A stretch of 64,000 nt of DNA from Streptomyces sp. NBC_01754 (GTDB lineage: Bacteria > Actinomycetota > Actinomycetes > Streptomycetales > Streptomycetaceae). A program made the translations under genes and the position numbers. Under the pieces are notes generated by a model, which was not told the DNA's origin, made no database searches, and was given only the letters and a program-made list of their open reading frames with translations. This document shows, piece after piece, positions 43,125 to 51,372 of the stretch (positions within the stretch are counted from its first letter, which is position 1; each line of letters starts with the position of its first letter). The stretch spans positions 1,488,001 to 1,552,000 of the forward strand of contig NZ_CP109132.1 of NCBI RefSeq assembly GCF_035918015.1. Direction: 5' to 3'.

Positions 43125-43147
43125 GTTCGGTATTCTGAACAGCGTTC
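43125..43147. promoter_or_regulatory. overlapping inverted repeats in the dehydrogenase/iclR divergent region
   Basis: GTTC-N8-GAAC (43125-43140) overlaps GAACAGCGTTC (43137-43147), a 4-3-4 inverted repeat. The latter matches the core of the 7948 operator. They lie in the 194-bp gap 43086-43279 and are probable sites for the divergently encoded IclR protein. Confidence 0.6.
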
Positions 43148-43279
43148 CTGAACGTGAATACATGGGAACTCTATTTGCGGGCGTTCCGTGTTGGCAAGAA
43201 GTCACGTCGTCGCGCAGAACGGTACAAGCGGGTAACACGGGCAGGCCGTACGAGAAGAAGCTGGAAGGGGCACAGGACG

Positions 43280-44050
43280 ATGGCGGTTGCCGAGGCCGGT
43301 GGGACACAGGTCAAGTCAGCGGTACGCACGGTGGAGCTCCTCGAGCACTTCGCGGGGCGGCCCGGCATGCACTCGCTGGCCGCCGTGCAGGAAGCCGTCG
43401 GCTACCCCAAGTCCAGCCTCTACATGCTGCTGCGCACCCTGGTGGAGCTCGGCTGGGTGGAGACCGACGCGACGGGCACCCGGTACGGGATCGGGGTGCG
43501 GGCGCTGCTGGTCGGCACCTCCTACATCGACGGCGACGAGGTCGTCGCCGCCGCCCGCCCCGCTCTGGACCGGCTCTCCGAGGACACCGCGGAGACCGTC
43601 CACCTGGCCCGTCTGGACGGGACGAACGTGGTGTACCTGGCCACCCGGCAGTCCCAGCACCATCTGCGCCCCTTCACCCGGGTCGGCCGCCGGCTGCCGG
43701 CGCACTCCACCTCGCTCGGCAAGGCGCTGCTGGCCACCCACAGCGACGAGCAGGTCCGCGCGATGCTGCCGGAGACGCTGCCCGCCCTGACCGAACACAC
43801 CCTCACCGACCGCGCGGAGCTCATCGAGGAACTGCACACGGTCCGCGAGCAGGGGTACGCGGTGGACCGCGAGGAGAACACCCTCGGCCTGCGCTGCTTC
43901 GGCGTCGCCGTGCCCTACCGCACCCCGGCGCGCGACGCGGTCAGCTGCTCGGTCCCGGCCGCCCGGCTCACGCCCGGGCACGAGCAGAGGGTCAAGGACG
44001 CCCTGTTCGACGCCCGCGACCGGCTCGCCCTCGCCACCCGGAGGCTCTGA
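43280..44050 (+). CDS. IclR-family transcriptional regulator of the sugar-acid locus
   Basis: This 256-residue regulator has an N-terminal helix-turn-helix (AVRTVELLEHFAGRPGMHSL, then AVGYPKSSLYMLLRTLVELG) and a C-terminal effector domain with RRLPAHSTSLGKALLATHSD. It is divergent from the KGSADH gene. Related regulators of the KdgR type respond to keto-deoxy sugar acids, which fits but is inference. ATG 43280 was preferred over the longer frame, because upstream sequence overlaps the promoter. Confidence 0.9.
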   Translation: MAVAEAGGTQVKSAVRTVELLEHFAGRPGMHSLAAVQEAVGYPKSSLYMLLRTLVELGWVETDATGTRYGIGVRALLVGTSYIDGDEVVAAARPALDRLSEDTAETVHLARLDGTNVVYLATRQSQHHLRPFTRVGRRLPAHSTSLGKALLATHSDEQVRAMLPETLPALTEHTLTDRAELIEELHTVREQGYAVDREENTLGLRCFGVAVPYRTPARDAVSCSVPAARLTPGHEQRVKDALFDARDRLALATRRL

Positions 44051-44055
44051 CCGAC

Positions 44056-44529
44056 GTGGACATCACCCTGCGCGAGGTGCGGGACGGCGACCTGCCGCAC
44101 TTCTTCGCGTTCATGAGCGACCCCGTCGCGACCCGGGTGGCGGCCTTCACCAGCGCCGAACCCGCGAACCGCGCCATGTTCGACGCCCACTGGCAGCGCA
44201 TCCGGACGGCGGAGGCCGTCGTCATGCGCACGGTGCTCGCCGACGGCGTGGTGGTGGGCAACGCCGGTGTGTACGGTCCGCCGGCCGAACGCGAGGTCAC
44301 CTACTGGATCGACCGGGCGCACTGGGGCAGGGGCCTGGCGACCGCCGCACTGCGGATGCTGCTCCAGGCCGTACCGGAGCGGCCGCTGTACGCGCGGGCC
44401 GCGGCGGACAACGCGGGCTCGGCGCGGGTCCTGGAGAAGTGCGGGTTCGTCGTGACCGGCACGGACCGGGCGTACGCCCAGGCGCGGGGCGGGGAGATGG
44501 ACGAGCTGCTGTTCCGGCTGGACGGCTGA
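44056..44529 (+). CDS. GNAT-family N-acetyltransferase
   Basis: This 157-residue GNAT protein carries ITLREVRDGDLPHFFAFMSD at the start and the acetyl-CoA loop IDRAHWGRGLATAALRML in the second half. AAADNAGSARVLEKCGF follows, as in the RimJ-like group. The start is GTG at 44056, five bases after the IclR stop, so the two are probably co-transcribed. Substrate unknown. Confidence 0.87.
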   Translation: MDITLREVRDGDLPHFFAFMSDPVATRVAAFTSAEPANRAMFDAHWQRIRTAEAVVMRTVLADGVVVGNAGVYGPPAEREVTYWIDRAHWGRGLATAALRMLLQAVPERPLYARAAADNAGSARVLEKCGFVVTGTDRAYAQARGGEMDELLFRLDG

Positions 44530-44668
44530 GCACGGGGCGGGCACCGGGCTCCACCGTCAAGCTGGTGGTGGCGTCGGCCGCGCCGGAGAACGGCCTGTAC
44601 GACTCGGTCGGCACCCCGACGGAGATCGCGGGCCCGTCGGCTCGCCGGAACCCGGCAGCGCCGGCGGA

Positions 44669-45757
44669 TCAGCGCGGGCCCGCGTCGAGCCAGGTGTCCA
44701 GCCAGGTGTGGGCCGCCTCCTGCATGGGCGGTGCGAACGCGTGACCGTGCTCGGGCCACACGGCGGTGACGAGCCGGTCGCCCGCCCCCTGCGACTCCCA
44801 GACGGAGCGCAGCTTCGTGTAGGCCGCCGTCACCCCTTCCGGGGTGAACAGGGCGTCCTTGCCACCGGCGTGGAACATCGCGGGCTTCGGGGCGGCCAGG
44901 GACGCCACGTCCGGGATGTCGAGGTGGCGCCGGAGGCCCGGGTGCAGCATGTGGTAGGCGGACTGTCCGCGCAGGGTGTTGTTGCCGGGGACCAGCATCT
45001 CCCGCAGGCCGGTCATCCAGCAGACGGCGACCGCCGCCCGGACGGTGTCGGAGAGGGCCGACACCTGCCAGGCCCGGTAGGCGCCCATGGACAGGCCGAG
45101 TGCCCCCACCCGCGTCCCGTCCACCTCCGGCAGCGAGGCGAGGAAGTCCGCGGCCCGGATGTCCTCGTGGGCCGCGAGGCCGGCCAGTGAGGAGCCCACC
45201 TGGAAGAAGTTGGCGGCCAGGGCCTGCTGGTCCTCGTAGGTGAGCGGTCCGCGGTCCCCCCAGCCGAGGGCGTCCACGGCGAGCACCGCGTACCCGCGGG
45301 CGGCCAGGTCGTCGCCCACGAACCGGCCGCCGTAGTAGGCGTCGGACCACTCCCGGGCCTGCGCGAGGCGGACGGGATCGGCCCAGGGGCGTACGACCTT
45401 CTCCCGGCCGATACGGAACTCCGCGCCGTGGTCGTGCAGGAGCAGTACCCCCGGGAAGGGCCCCGTGCCGTGCGGCAGGAGCAGGGAGCCGCGCACCCGC
45501 CCGTAGCGGCTGAGGGCCAGCTCCACGGTGCGGGCGGTGTACCGGTCCGCCGGGTGCTCGTCGAGGGTCTGCGGGCTGAAGTCGCCGCCCTGGCCGGGGT
45601 GTTGCAGCAGCGACTCCACGACCTTGGCGCGGGCCGCCGTACGCCAGGCCGTGAAGTCCGTCTCCGGGGAGCTCCCCCAGGCGAGCGGGAAGGTGAGCTC
45701 GGCCTTCATCTGCTCGTAGAAGGCGGGGAGGACGCGTTCCGCGATGCCGGAGCTCAT
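44669..45757 (-). CDS. alpha/beta hydrolase, dienelactone hydrolase/acetyl xylan esterase-like
   Basis: This 362-residue hydrolase has the nucleophile elbow GLSMGAYRAW, oxyanion region LLLHDHGAEFRIG and the terminal histidine in VWPEHGHAFAPPM. The length and DHGAEF element fit a large DLH/Abhydrolase_7-like carbohydrate esterase. It has no signal peptide of its own. A coupled 50-residue Tat-signal reading frame ends exactly at its start. The pectate lyase next door suggests an ester-bearing pectin fragment as substrate. Confidence 0.85.
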   Translation of the reverse strand: MSSGIAERVLPAFYEQMKAELTFPLAWGSSPETDFTAWRTAARAKVVESLLQHPGQGGDFSPQTLDEHPADRYTARTVELALSRYGRVRGSLLLPHGTGPFPGVLLLHDHGAEFRIGREKVVRPWADPVRLAQAREWSDAYYGGRFVGDDLAARGYAVLAVDALGWGDRGPLTYEDQQALAANFFQVGSSLAGLAAHEDIRAADFLASLPEVDGTRVGALGLSMGAYRAWQVSALSDTVRAAVAVCWMTGLREMLVPGNNTLRGQSAYHMLHPGLRRHLDIPDVASLAAPKPAMFHAGGKDALFTPEGVTAAYTKLRSVWESQGAGDRLVTAVWPEHGHAFAPPMQEAAHTWLDTWLDAGPR

Positions 45758-45906
45758 GCGTACGGGCTCCAGTCACCCAGCCAGGCGGCCGGGGTGTGCG
45801 CGCGTGCCTCCGACGCCCTGAGCTGAGGGCGCTCCGCGGGTGCGCCGACGGCGAGGGCGGCGCCCGCACCCGCGAGCAGGGAGAGAGCGCTGCGTCTGCT
45901 GGTCAT
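45754..45906 (-). CDS. 50-residue Tat-signal-bearing small protein, coupled to the hydrolase
   Basis: This short frame begins with SRRSALSLLAGAGAALAVGA, a textbook twin-arginine-like signal, and has only about 26 residues after it, ending HTPAAWLGDWSPYA. AAGGAG stands at ideal spacing before the ATG at 45906, and the stop overlaps the hydrolase ATG as ATGA. A functional leader-like gene is plausible. It may also be the remnant of an export signal once fused to the hydrolase by a one-base shift. I cannot decide from sequence alone. Confidence 0.68.
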   Translation of the reverse strand: MTSRRSALSLLAGAGAALAVGAPAERPQLRASEARAHTPAAWLGDWSPYA

Positions 45907-46011
45907 GGCGGTGCTCCTTGCGGGAGAGGGTGAGGAGGAGGGGGCCGGAGCGGCGCTTTCCGGGGTGGTGGAAGGCGTGCGGTGCCGCTCCGGCCCGTAC
46001 CAGGGGGCGGG

Positions 46012-47349
46012 TCAGCCGATCAGGGTCCGGCCCGCGCCCGCCTTGAGGGCGACGGCCAGGGGGACGACCAGCGGGTGGTCCACCTTGGTGCGCAGCTCCG
46101 GCTTCCAGCCGGCGCCCGAGGTGAGGTGCTCGGCGGGTACGCCCGCGTTGTGCACGGCGATCAGGTCGGTCTTGCGGCCGTTGACGTAGTTGTCCCCGGC
46201 CGTCAGGGAGGACTCGGACCACTTCTTGAGGATGGTGGCCTTGTCGACGCCGGAGTTGAGGGTGAAGGCGTTGTGCTCGGCGACGAGCTGGGACTCGGCG
46301 CCGATGCCGTACGAGTAGCCGTAGGCGCTGCCCCTGGTGGACACGAAGTGGTTGTTGTACGAGTCGACCTGGCCGAAGCGGACGCGGGGCGCGCGTTCGT
46401 TGACGTCCTTGAAGAGGTTGTGGTGCAGGGTCACGCGGAGCTTGCCCCGGTCGTCGGCCCCGGCGCCGTCGCTGTTGCCGATGAGCATCGTCTTGTCGTG
46501 GTCCTTGAGGACGTTCCAGGAGACGGTGACCAGGTCGGCACCGCGCACGATGTCGAAGAGGCCGTCGTGCTGCTGGAACAGCTCGTCGAAGTAGTAGGGC
46601 TGGTCGGAGTCGGGGCGGTCGCCGTCGCTGAAGGTGTTGTGGTCGACCCAGACGTGGCGGGAGCCGTACACGACGAGGTTGTCGTACTCGGAGTTCCAGT
46701 GGCCGGTGTCCCCGTCGGTGGGGTCCCACTGGGGGAAGCAGTCGTAGGTGTCCTCGAAGGTGATGTTGCGGATGATGACGTTGGAGACGTTCTTCACCTG
46801 GAGGCTGGCGCCGACGACCGTCGCGTTCCTGCCGACGCCGACGAGCGTGGTGTTGGACGGGACCTTGACGTTGACGGCGGCGGCCTGGAGCTTCGCGGAG
46901 GCCACCCGGGCGTCCTCCAGCGGGCCGGAGGGGACCTTGTCCATACCCCAGACGTCGGGGTCGTAGGCGGCGAGGTACTTCTCCAGGGTGTAGCCGTCCT
47001 GCTGGTACTCCTCGCAGCCGACGGGGTCGCCCTCGGCGTCGGCGTTGCCGTGGACGGTGCCGGCGATCCTGACGATCTTGGGCGCGTCGCCCGCGTCCTC
47101 GAAGGCGGCGATCAGCTCGGCCCGGTCGGTGACGGTGTAGACGTGGTCCGCGGTGGCGTCCGCACCGCCGGTGGTGGAGCCCTCGGCGGCGGCCCATCCG
47201 TCACCCGCGGGCAGGACGGTGCGCTCGATGCCCTTGCCGTGGGAGGGGTGGGGGACGGTGGCCTGGGCGGGGACGCTCACGGCGAGGGCGAGCGAGGCGG
47301 TGCCCAGCACCACGGCGGTGGCGCGGAGGTGACGCATGCGTGCGGGCAT
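46012..47349 (-). CDS. secreted pectate lyase, PL1
   Basis: This 445-residue secreted enzyme cleaves polygalacturonate by beta-elimination. A signal peptide covers about residues 1-30 (VVLGTASLALAVSVPAQA). The parallel beta-helix motifs are present: HVWVDHNTFSDGDRPDSDQP with calcium-site aspartates, VTVSWNVLKDHDKTMLIGNS, and LHHNLFKDVNERAPRVRFG with the catalytic arginine. The first ATG, at 47349, follows AAGGA. It lies between the binding-protein and esterase-like genes. Confidence 0.94.
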   Translation of the reverse strand: MPARMRHLRATAVVLGTASLALAVSVPAQATVPHPSHGKGIERTVLPAGDGWAAAEGSTTGGADATADHVYTVTDRAELIAAFEDAGDAPKIVRIAGTVHGNADAEGDPVGCEEYQQDGYTLEKYLAAYDPDVWGMDKVPSGPLEDARVASAKLQAAAVNVKVPSNTTLVGVGRNATVVGASLQVKNVSNVIIRNITFEDTYDCFPQWDPTDGDTGHWNSEYDNLVVYGSRHVWVDHNTFSDGDRPDSDQPYYFDELFQQHDGLFDIVRGADLVTVSWNVLKDHDKTMLIGNSDGAGADDRGKLRVTLHHNLFKDVNERAPRVRFGQVDSYNNHFVSTRGSAYGYSYGIGAESQLVAEHNAFTLNSGVDKATILKKWSESSLTAGDNYVNGRKTDLIAVHNAGVPAEHLTSGAGWKPELRTKVDHPLVVPLAVALKAGAGRTLIG

Positions 47350-47510
47350 GGCGGATCCTTAACTCTCGTTCGGCGGGTGGGTGAAGAGGTGGAGCGGTAG
47401 GGGGCGCGTACCGGGACTGCGTCTCCCGGGATCTCGCGACGTCTCTCGCCACGTCTGGGGAGGTCCCGCGGTACGGACGCGCACGGGGAGGGAAGCGGGG
47501 AGAGGAGGAG

Positions 47511-47549
47511 GGACCGGCGGCGGGGCGCGACCCGGACCGCCGCCGGTCC
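47511..47549 (-). terminator. hairpin downstream of the solute-binding protein gene
   Basis: Perfect 13-base arms (GGACCGGCGGCGG and complement) surround a 13-base loop just past the stop codon on the minus strand. Confidence 0.68.
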
Positions 47550-47585
47550 CCCGGTCATCGGGGTGTCGGCCGGAGCGGGTACGGG

Positions 47586-48920
47586 TCAGCCGTTGCCCAT
47601 CTCCTGCCACTCCTTGTTGGCCTCGTCGAGCTCACCGGCCATCTTGTCCAGGAACGCCTTGGCCGTGATCTTGCCGAGCAGCACCTTCTGGAACTCCGGC
47701 TCGTTGTCGGCCTTGCTGATGTTGTTCCAGTCGGGCAGGTAGTACGGCAGGTCGACGATCTTGGTGGAGCCGTCGGTGAGGGCCTTGGCGGCCAGCGAGG
47801 TCGACTCGGTCTCGTCGATCCACGGGTCCTTGGCCGCCTCGGTGTTGGCCGGGATGGCCCCCGCGGACTCGTTCCACTTGCTGTTCGACTCGTGGGAGGC
47901 GGCGAACTCGATGAACTTCCAGGCCGCGTTCTTGTTGTTGCTGGAGCGGAAGAGGCCGAGCCCGTCCACGGGGTTGGAGACCTGGACGCGGGTACCGCTC
48001 TCCCCGATCGGGGCCGGGATGCCGGCGAACTTGTCCTCGCCGAGCGCCTTCAGGTGGTCCTGCTGGGAGCCGAGGTTGTGGCTCAGCATGCCGATGGTGC
48101 CGGTGTCCCACTGGGCGACCATCTTGGTGAAGTCGTTGTTGACGTCGGCGGCGGGCGTCGTCTTCTTGAAGAGGGCCGCGTACCTCTCCAGGGCCTCGAC
48201 GTTCTTGGGGTCGTTGAGCGTCGTCTTCTCGCCGTCCCAGAACGAGGTGATACCGCTCTGGCCGTATATCGCGTCGAGCGCCTGGGCGATGGAGCCCGCG
48301 CCGCCGCGGATGGTGTAGCCGAACTTGTTGTTCTTCGCGTCGGTGAGCTTCCCGGCGGCCTCGTAGAACTTGGGCCAGGTGCTGGGGGCGTCCAGCCCCG
48401 CCGCCTCGAACAGGTCGGTGCGGTACCAGAGGACGCCGTTGTTGGCGGAGGTCGGGACGGAGTACAGGTCGTCGCCCCGTCCGGCGGCGGCCGTGACGCT
48501 CTCCACCATGTTGTCGACGAGCTTGCCCTTGAGCGTGGAGTCCTCCAGCCGCTCGTTGAGCGGTTCGAGGGCTTCCTGCGACACCATGTTGGCGAGGTAG
48601 GCGGTGCCGACACCACCGACGTCGGGCAGCCCGCCGCCGGCGATGGCCGTGTCGTACTTCGACTGGACGTCGGCGATCGGGATCGGGACGTACTTGACCT
48701 TGATGTCCGGGTACTTGTCCTCGAAGTCCTTGATGATCTCGGTCCAGACGGCGGTGCGCGGACCACCGTTGTTGTCCCAGAAGGTGATCTCGCCCGCGCC
48801 GCTGCCGTCGCCGCCGGAACTGCTGCCGTCGTCACCGCACGCGGTCGCCGTCAGGGCGAGCACCGCCGTGAGGGACACCGCGGCCGCGGCACGCCTCCGC
48901 TGCGTCTTCGAGATGGTCAT
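47586..48920 (-). CDS. sugar ABC transporter solute-binding lipoprotein, family 1
   Basis: This 444-residue binding protein has a lipoprotein signal (TAVLALTATAC, Cys28). Family 1 features follow: EITFWDNNGGPRTAVWTEII, GGLPDVGGVGTAYLANMVSQ, YSVPTSANNGVLWYRTDLFE. The partner permeases lie upstream at 52553-54399, separated by three enzyme genes. The ligand is presumably an arabinan, xylan or pectin oligosaccharide. The start is ATG 48920. Confidence 0.93.
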   Translation of the reverse strand: MTISKTQRRRAAAAVSLTAVLALTATACGDDGSSSGGDGSGAGEITFWDNNGGPRTAVWTEIIKDFEDKYPDIKVKYVPIPIADVQSKYDTAIAGGGLPDVGGVGTAYLANMVSQEALEPLNERLEDSTLKGKLVDNMVESVTAAAGRGDDLYSVPTSANNGVLWYRTDLFEAAGLDAPSTWPKFYEAAGKLTDAKNNKFGYTIRGGAGSIAQALDAIYGQSGITSFWDGEKTTLNDPKNVEALERYAALFKKTTPAADVNNDFTKMVAQWDTGTIGMLSHNLGSQQDHLKALGEDKFAGIPAPIGESGTRVQVSNPVDGLGLFRSSNNKNAAWKFIEFAASHESNSKWNESAGAIPANTEAAKDPWIDETESTSLAAKALTDGSTKIVDLPYYLPDWNNISKADNEPEFQKVLLGKITAKAFLDKMAGELDEANKEWQEMGNG

Positions 48921-49018
48921 CGTCGGCTCTTCTCTCTCGGTACTGTCGGTGGAAACGCTGGTGTCGCGGGTGCTGTTCGGTACGTCCGTGCCGTGGGGGG
49001 CGGGTCTGTGGGGCGCGC

Positions 49019-50548
49019 TCAGGCGCCGGTGCGGAAAGCGGTGACGTGCGCGGTTCCGGCGGGTCCCGTCCCGGCCGGCGCGGTGGCGAAGAGGCCCAGC
49101 AGGGCGCCCACCCAGCGCCACGGCGTGGCGGCGAAGACCTGGCCGGAGGGCCGGAGACCGTCGCCGGTGTCCGCGTGGAAGCGGCAGCGGGCGCCCGCGG
49201 TGACCTCGATGCGCAGCCGCGCCGTTCCGGAGGGGGCGGGGCGGGGGTGCGCCGCGTCCCGTTCGTGTTCGGCGACGCCTTCGGCGTAGCGGTGCACGAG
49301 CATCGGGGTGCCGTCGCCCGCCGCCTCCAGCCCGATCCAGCTGAAGGCGTCGCCCAGCACGGCCAGTCCGGCGTTGGCGCCGGGTACGCCGCCGTGCAGG
49401 GCGAGGTCCACCTCGACGGCGAACTCCTCGGCCGGCAGCCGCTGGACCAGGACGTTCGGCAGGACCCGGAGGTCGTGGGCGTACGCGGTGCGCACGCAGG
49501 TGAGCCGCAGCCCGTCGCCGGGGTGGGTGGCGGTCCACTCGGGCCGGGGGCCGGCGGTCCACTGCCACTGCTTCCCGTACCGGCCGCCGGGGAAGTCGTC
49601 GCCGCAGGCGGGTGCCGTCACGGGCTGCTCGGGGGCGGTGGGCTTGCGGTGGACGGCGACGGGCTCGCCCGCGTCCCCGACGACCGGCCAGCCGCCCTCG
49701 TCCCAGCGCATCGGCTGGAGGTGGACGACCCTGCCGTACGCGCCCTTGGCCTGGAAGTGCAGGAACCAGTCCTCACCGGCCGCGGTGCGCACCCAGCCGC
49801 CCTGGTGGGGGCCGTTGACGCCGGTGCGCCCCTGTTCCAGGACGACGCGTTCCTCGTACGGTCCGAAGAAGTCGCGGGAGCGGAAGGCGCCCTGCCAGCC
49901 GGTCTCCACTCCCCCGGCGGGGGCGAGGATCCAGAACCAGCCGTCGTGGCGGTGGAGCTTGGGGCCTTCGAGGGTGAACCAGCCGGGGAGGGTGTCCCCG
50001 TCGATCAGGGTGGTCCCCGCGTCGAGCAGGGTGCGCCCGTCGGGGCTCATCCGGTGGCCGGTCAGCCGGTTCTTCACGCCGGAGCGGGACTTGGCCCAGG
50101 CGTGCACGAGGTAGGCGTCACCGGTCTCCTCGTCCCACAGGGGACAGGCGTCGATGAGTCCCCTGCCGGCCTTGACCAGGTGCGGGGCGGTCCACGGTCC
50201 CTCGATGTGCTCGGCGTTGACCTGCTGGACACCGTGGTCGGGGTCGCCCCAGAAGATCCAGAAGCGTCCGTCGTGGTGCCGTATCGAGGGGGCCCAGACC
50301 CCGTGGTCGTGGCGGGGTACGGCGAACTCGGAGGCGGGCTCCAGGCGGTCCAGGGCATGACCGGCCAGGGTCCAGTTGACCAGGTCGCGGGAGTGCAGCA
50401 GGGGCAGCCCGGGGACGCGGCCGAAGCTGGAGGCGGTGAGGTAGTGGTCCTCGCCGACCGTCACGACGTCGGGGTCGGACCAGTCGGCGTGCAGCACCGG
50501 GTTGCGGTAGGTGCCGTCGCCGAGGTCCGCGGTCCAGGGCCGGTTCAC
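49019..50548 (-). CDS. glycoside hydrolase family 43 enzyme (arabinofuranosidase/xylosidase type)
   Basis: This 509-residue GH43 protein has the five-bladed propeller acids: the general base in HADWSDPDVV, the pKa-modulating Asp in GLIDACPLWDEETGDAYLVH and the acid Glu in WFTLEGPKLHRHDG. A C-terminal beta-sandwich (about 320-509) like that of beta-xylosidases follows. It lacks a signal peptide, so it acts on imported oligosaccharides. The GTG start overlaps the DUF6807 stop. Confidence 0.92.
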   Translation of the reverse strand: MNRPWTADLGDGTYRNPVLHADWSDPDVVTVGEDHYLTASSFGRVPGLPLLHSRDLVNWTLAGHALDRLEPASEFAVPRHDHGVWAPSIRHHDGRFWIFWGDPDHGVQQVNAEHIEGPWTAPHLVKAGRGLIDACPLWDEETGDAYLVHAWAKSRSGVKNRLTGHRMSPDGRTLLDAGTTLIDGDTLPGWFTLEGPKLHRHDGWFWILAPAGGVETGWQGAFRSRDFFGPYEERVVLEQGRTGVNGPHQGGWVRTAAGEDWFLHFQAKGAYGRVVHLQPMRWDEGGWPVVGDAGEPVAVHRKPTAPEQPVTAPACGDDFPGGRYGKQWQWTAGPRPEWTATHPGDGLRLTCVRTAYAHDLRVLPNVLVQRLPAEEFAVEVDLALHGGVPGANAGLAVLGDAFSWIGLEAAGDGTPMLVHRYAEGVAEHERDAAHPRPAPSGTARLRIEVTAGARCRFHADTGDGLRPSGQVFAATPWRWVGALLGLFATAPAGTGPAGTAHVTAFRTGA

Positions 50549-51372
50549 GCGGTGACCGCCTTGCGGGCGAGGGCGGCTGCGGTGTCCCGGCCGAGGCGGC
50601 CGTCGGCGACGACGGTGACGATCCGGCGGAGGACGGTGGCCCCGGCGGGCACGGCCAGCCGCCGGTCGGCGGCGAGGCAGGAGCCGACCCCCGGGTACTC
50701 GGTGGTCCGCACGAACCACTGATCGCGGCGGGTCTCCCCGGTCGCCCCGGCGAAGACCAGGGTCCAGCCGTCGCCGGCCAGGGCCAGCCAGTCGGCCGTG
50801 CGGCCGTGCACCGCCTCCTCGCCGTCGTGGGTGCCGGTGAACACGGCGGGGGCGGCGGGCTCCTTGGGCGCGCGCCAGAAGAACCCGCCGTATCCGGCGC
50901 CGGGGCGGCCGTTGGTGGCGGGGCTGCCGATGGACAGCTCGTCCTCGCCGCGGTTGGTCAAGGAGAAGGAGAAGTCCAGCGCCCAGGCGGTGGCGGAGAG
51001 TTCGACGACGGCGACCGTGCGGAGCTCGCGGAGCAGTTCGGTGCCGCCGGCCTCCCAGCCGAGCTCCTGGACGAAGCGGTCCGGCTCGCGGAGCTTCCAG
51101 CCGAGGTGGCGCTGCGCCCCGTGGTTGTCGAGTGCGGTGGGGCCCTGTCCGCGGACGAAGGTACGGCCGCCCCAGAAGTTGTGTCCGGCGACGTCGGGTA
51201 CGGCGACGCCGGCGCCCAGGTGGTGGACGTGGTCGGCGGGGCGTTCCTCGGTGACGGGCATACCGGCGAGGGTGGTCACGGGGTGGAGGTAGGGGCGGGG
51301 GCCGGACCCGGGCGTACAGGTGTAGCGGCCCACGGGGCGGCCGGCGCGGCTGAGGAGCGTGGTGGTGGTCAT
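50545..51372 (-). CDS. DUF6807 (PmoA-like) family protein
   Basis: This 275-residue protein has the family's PADHVHHLGAGVAVPDVAGHNFWGGRTFV-type region with clustered histidines (residues about 46-72), and later TNGRPGAGYGGFFWRAPKE. DUF6807 proteins recur in carbohydrate-utilisation loci next to Gfo/Idh/MocA dehydrogenases, as here, but their reaction is unknown. It overlaps neighbours by four bases on both sides. Confidence 0.85.
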   Translation of the reverse strand: MTTTTLLSRAGRPVGRYTCTPGSGPRPYLHPVTTLAGMPVTEERPADHVHHLGAGVAVPDVAGHNFWGGRTFVRGQGPTALDNHGAQRHLGWKLREPDRFVQELGWEAGGTELLRELRTVAVVELSATAWALDFSFSLTNRGEDELSIGSPATNGRPGAGYGGFFWRAPKEPAAPAVFTGTHDGEEAVHGRTADWLALAGDGWTLVFAGATGETRRDQWFVRTTEYPGVGSCLAADRRLAVPAGATVLRRIVTVVADGRLGRDTAAALARKAVTA

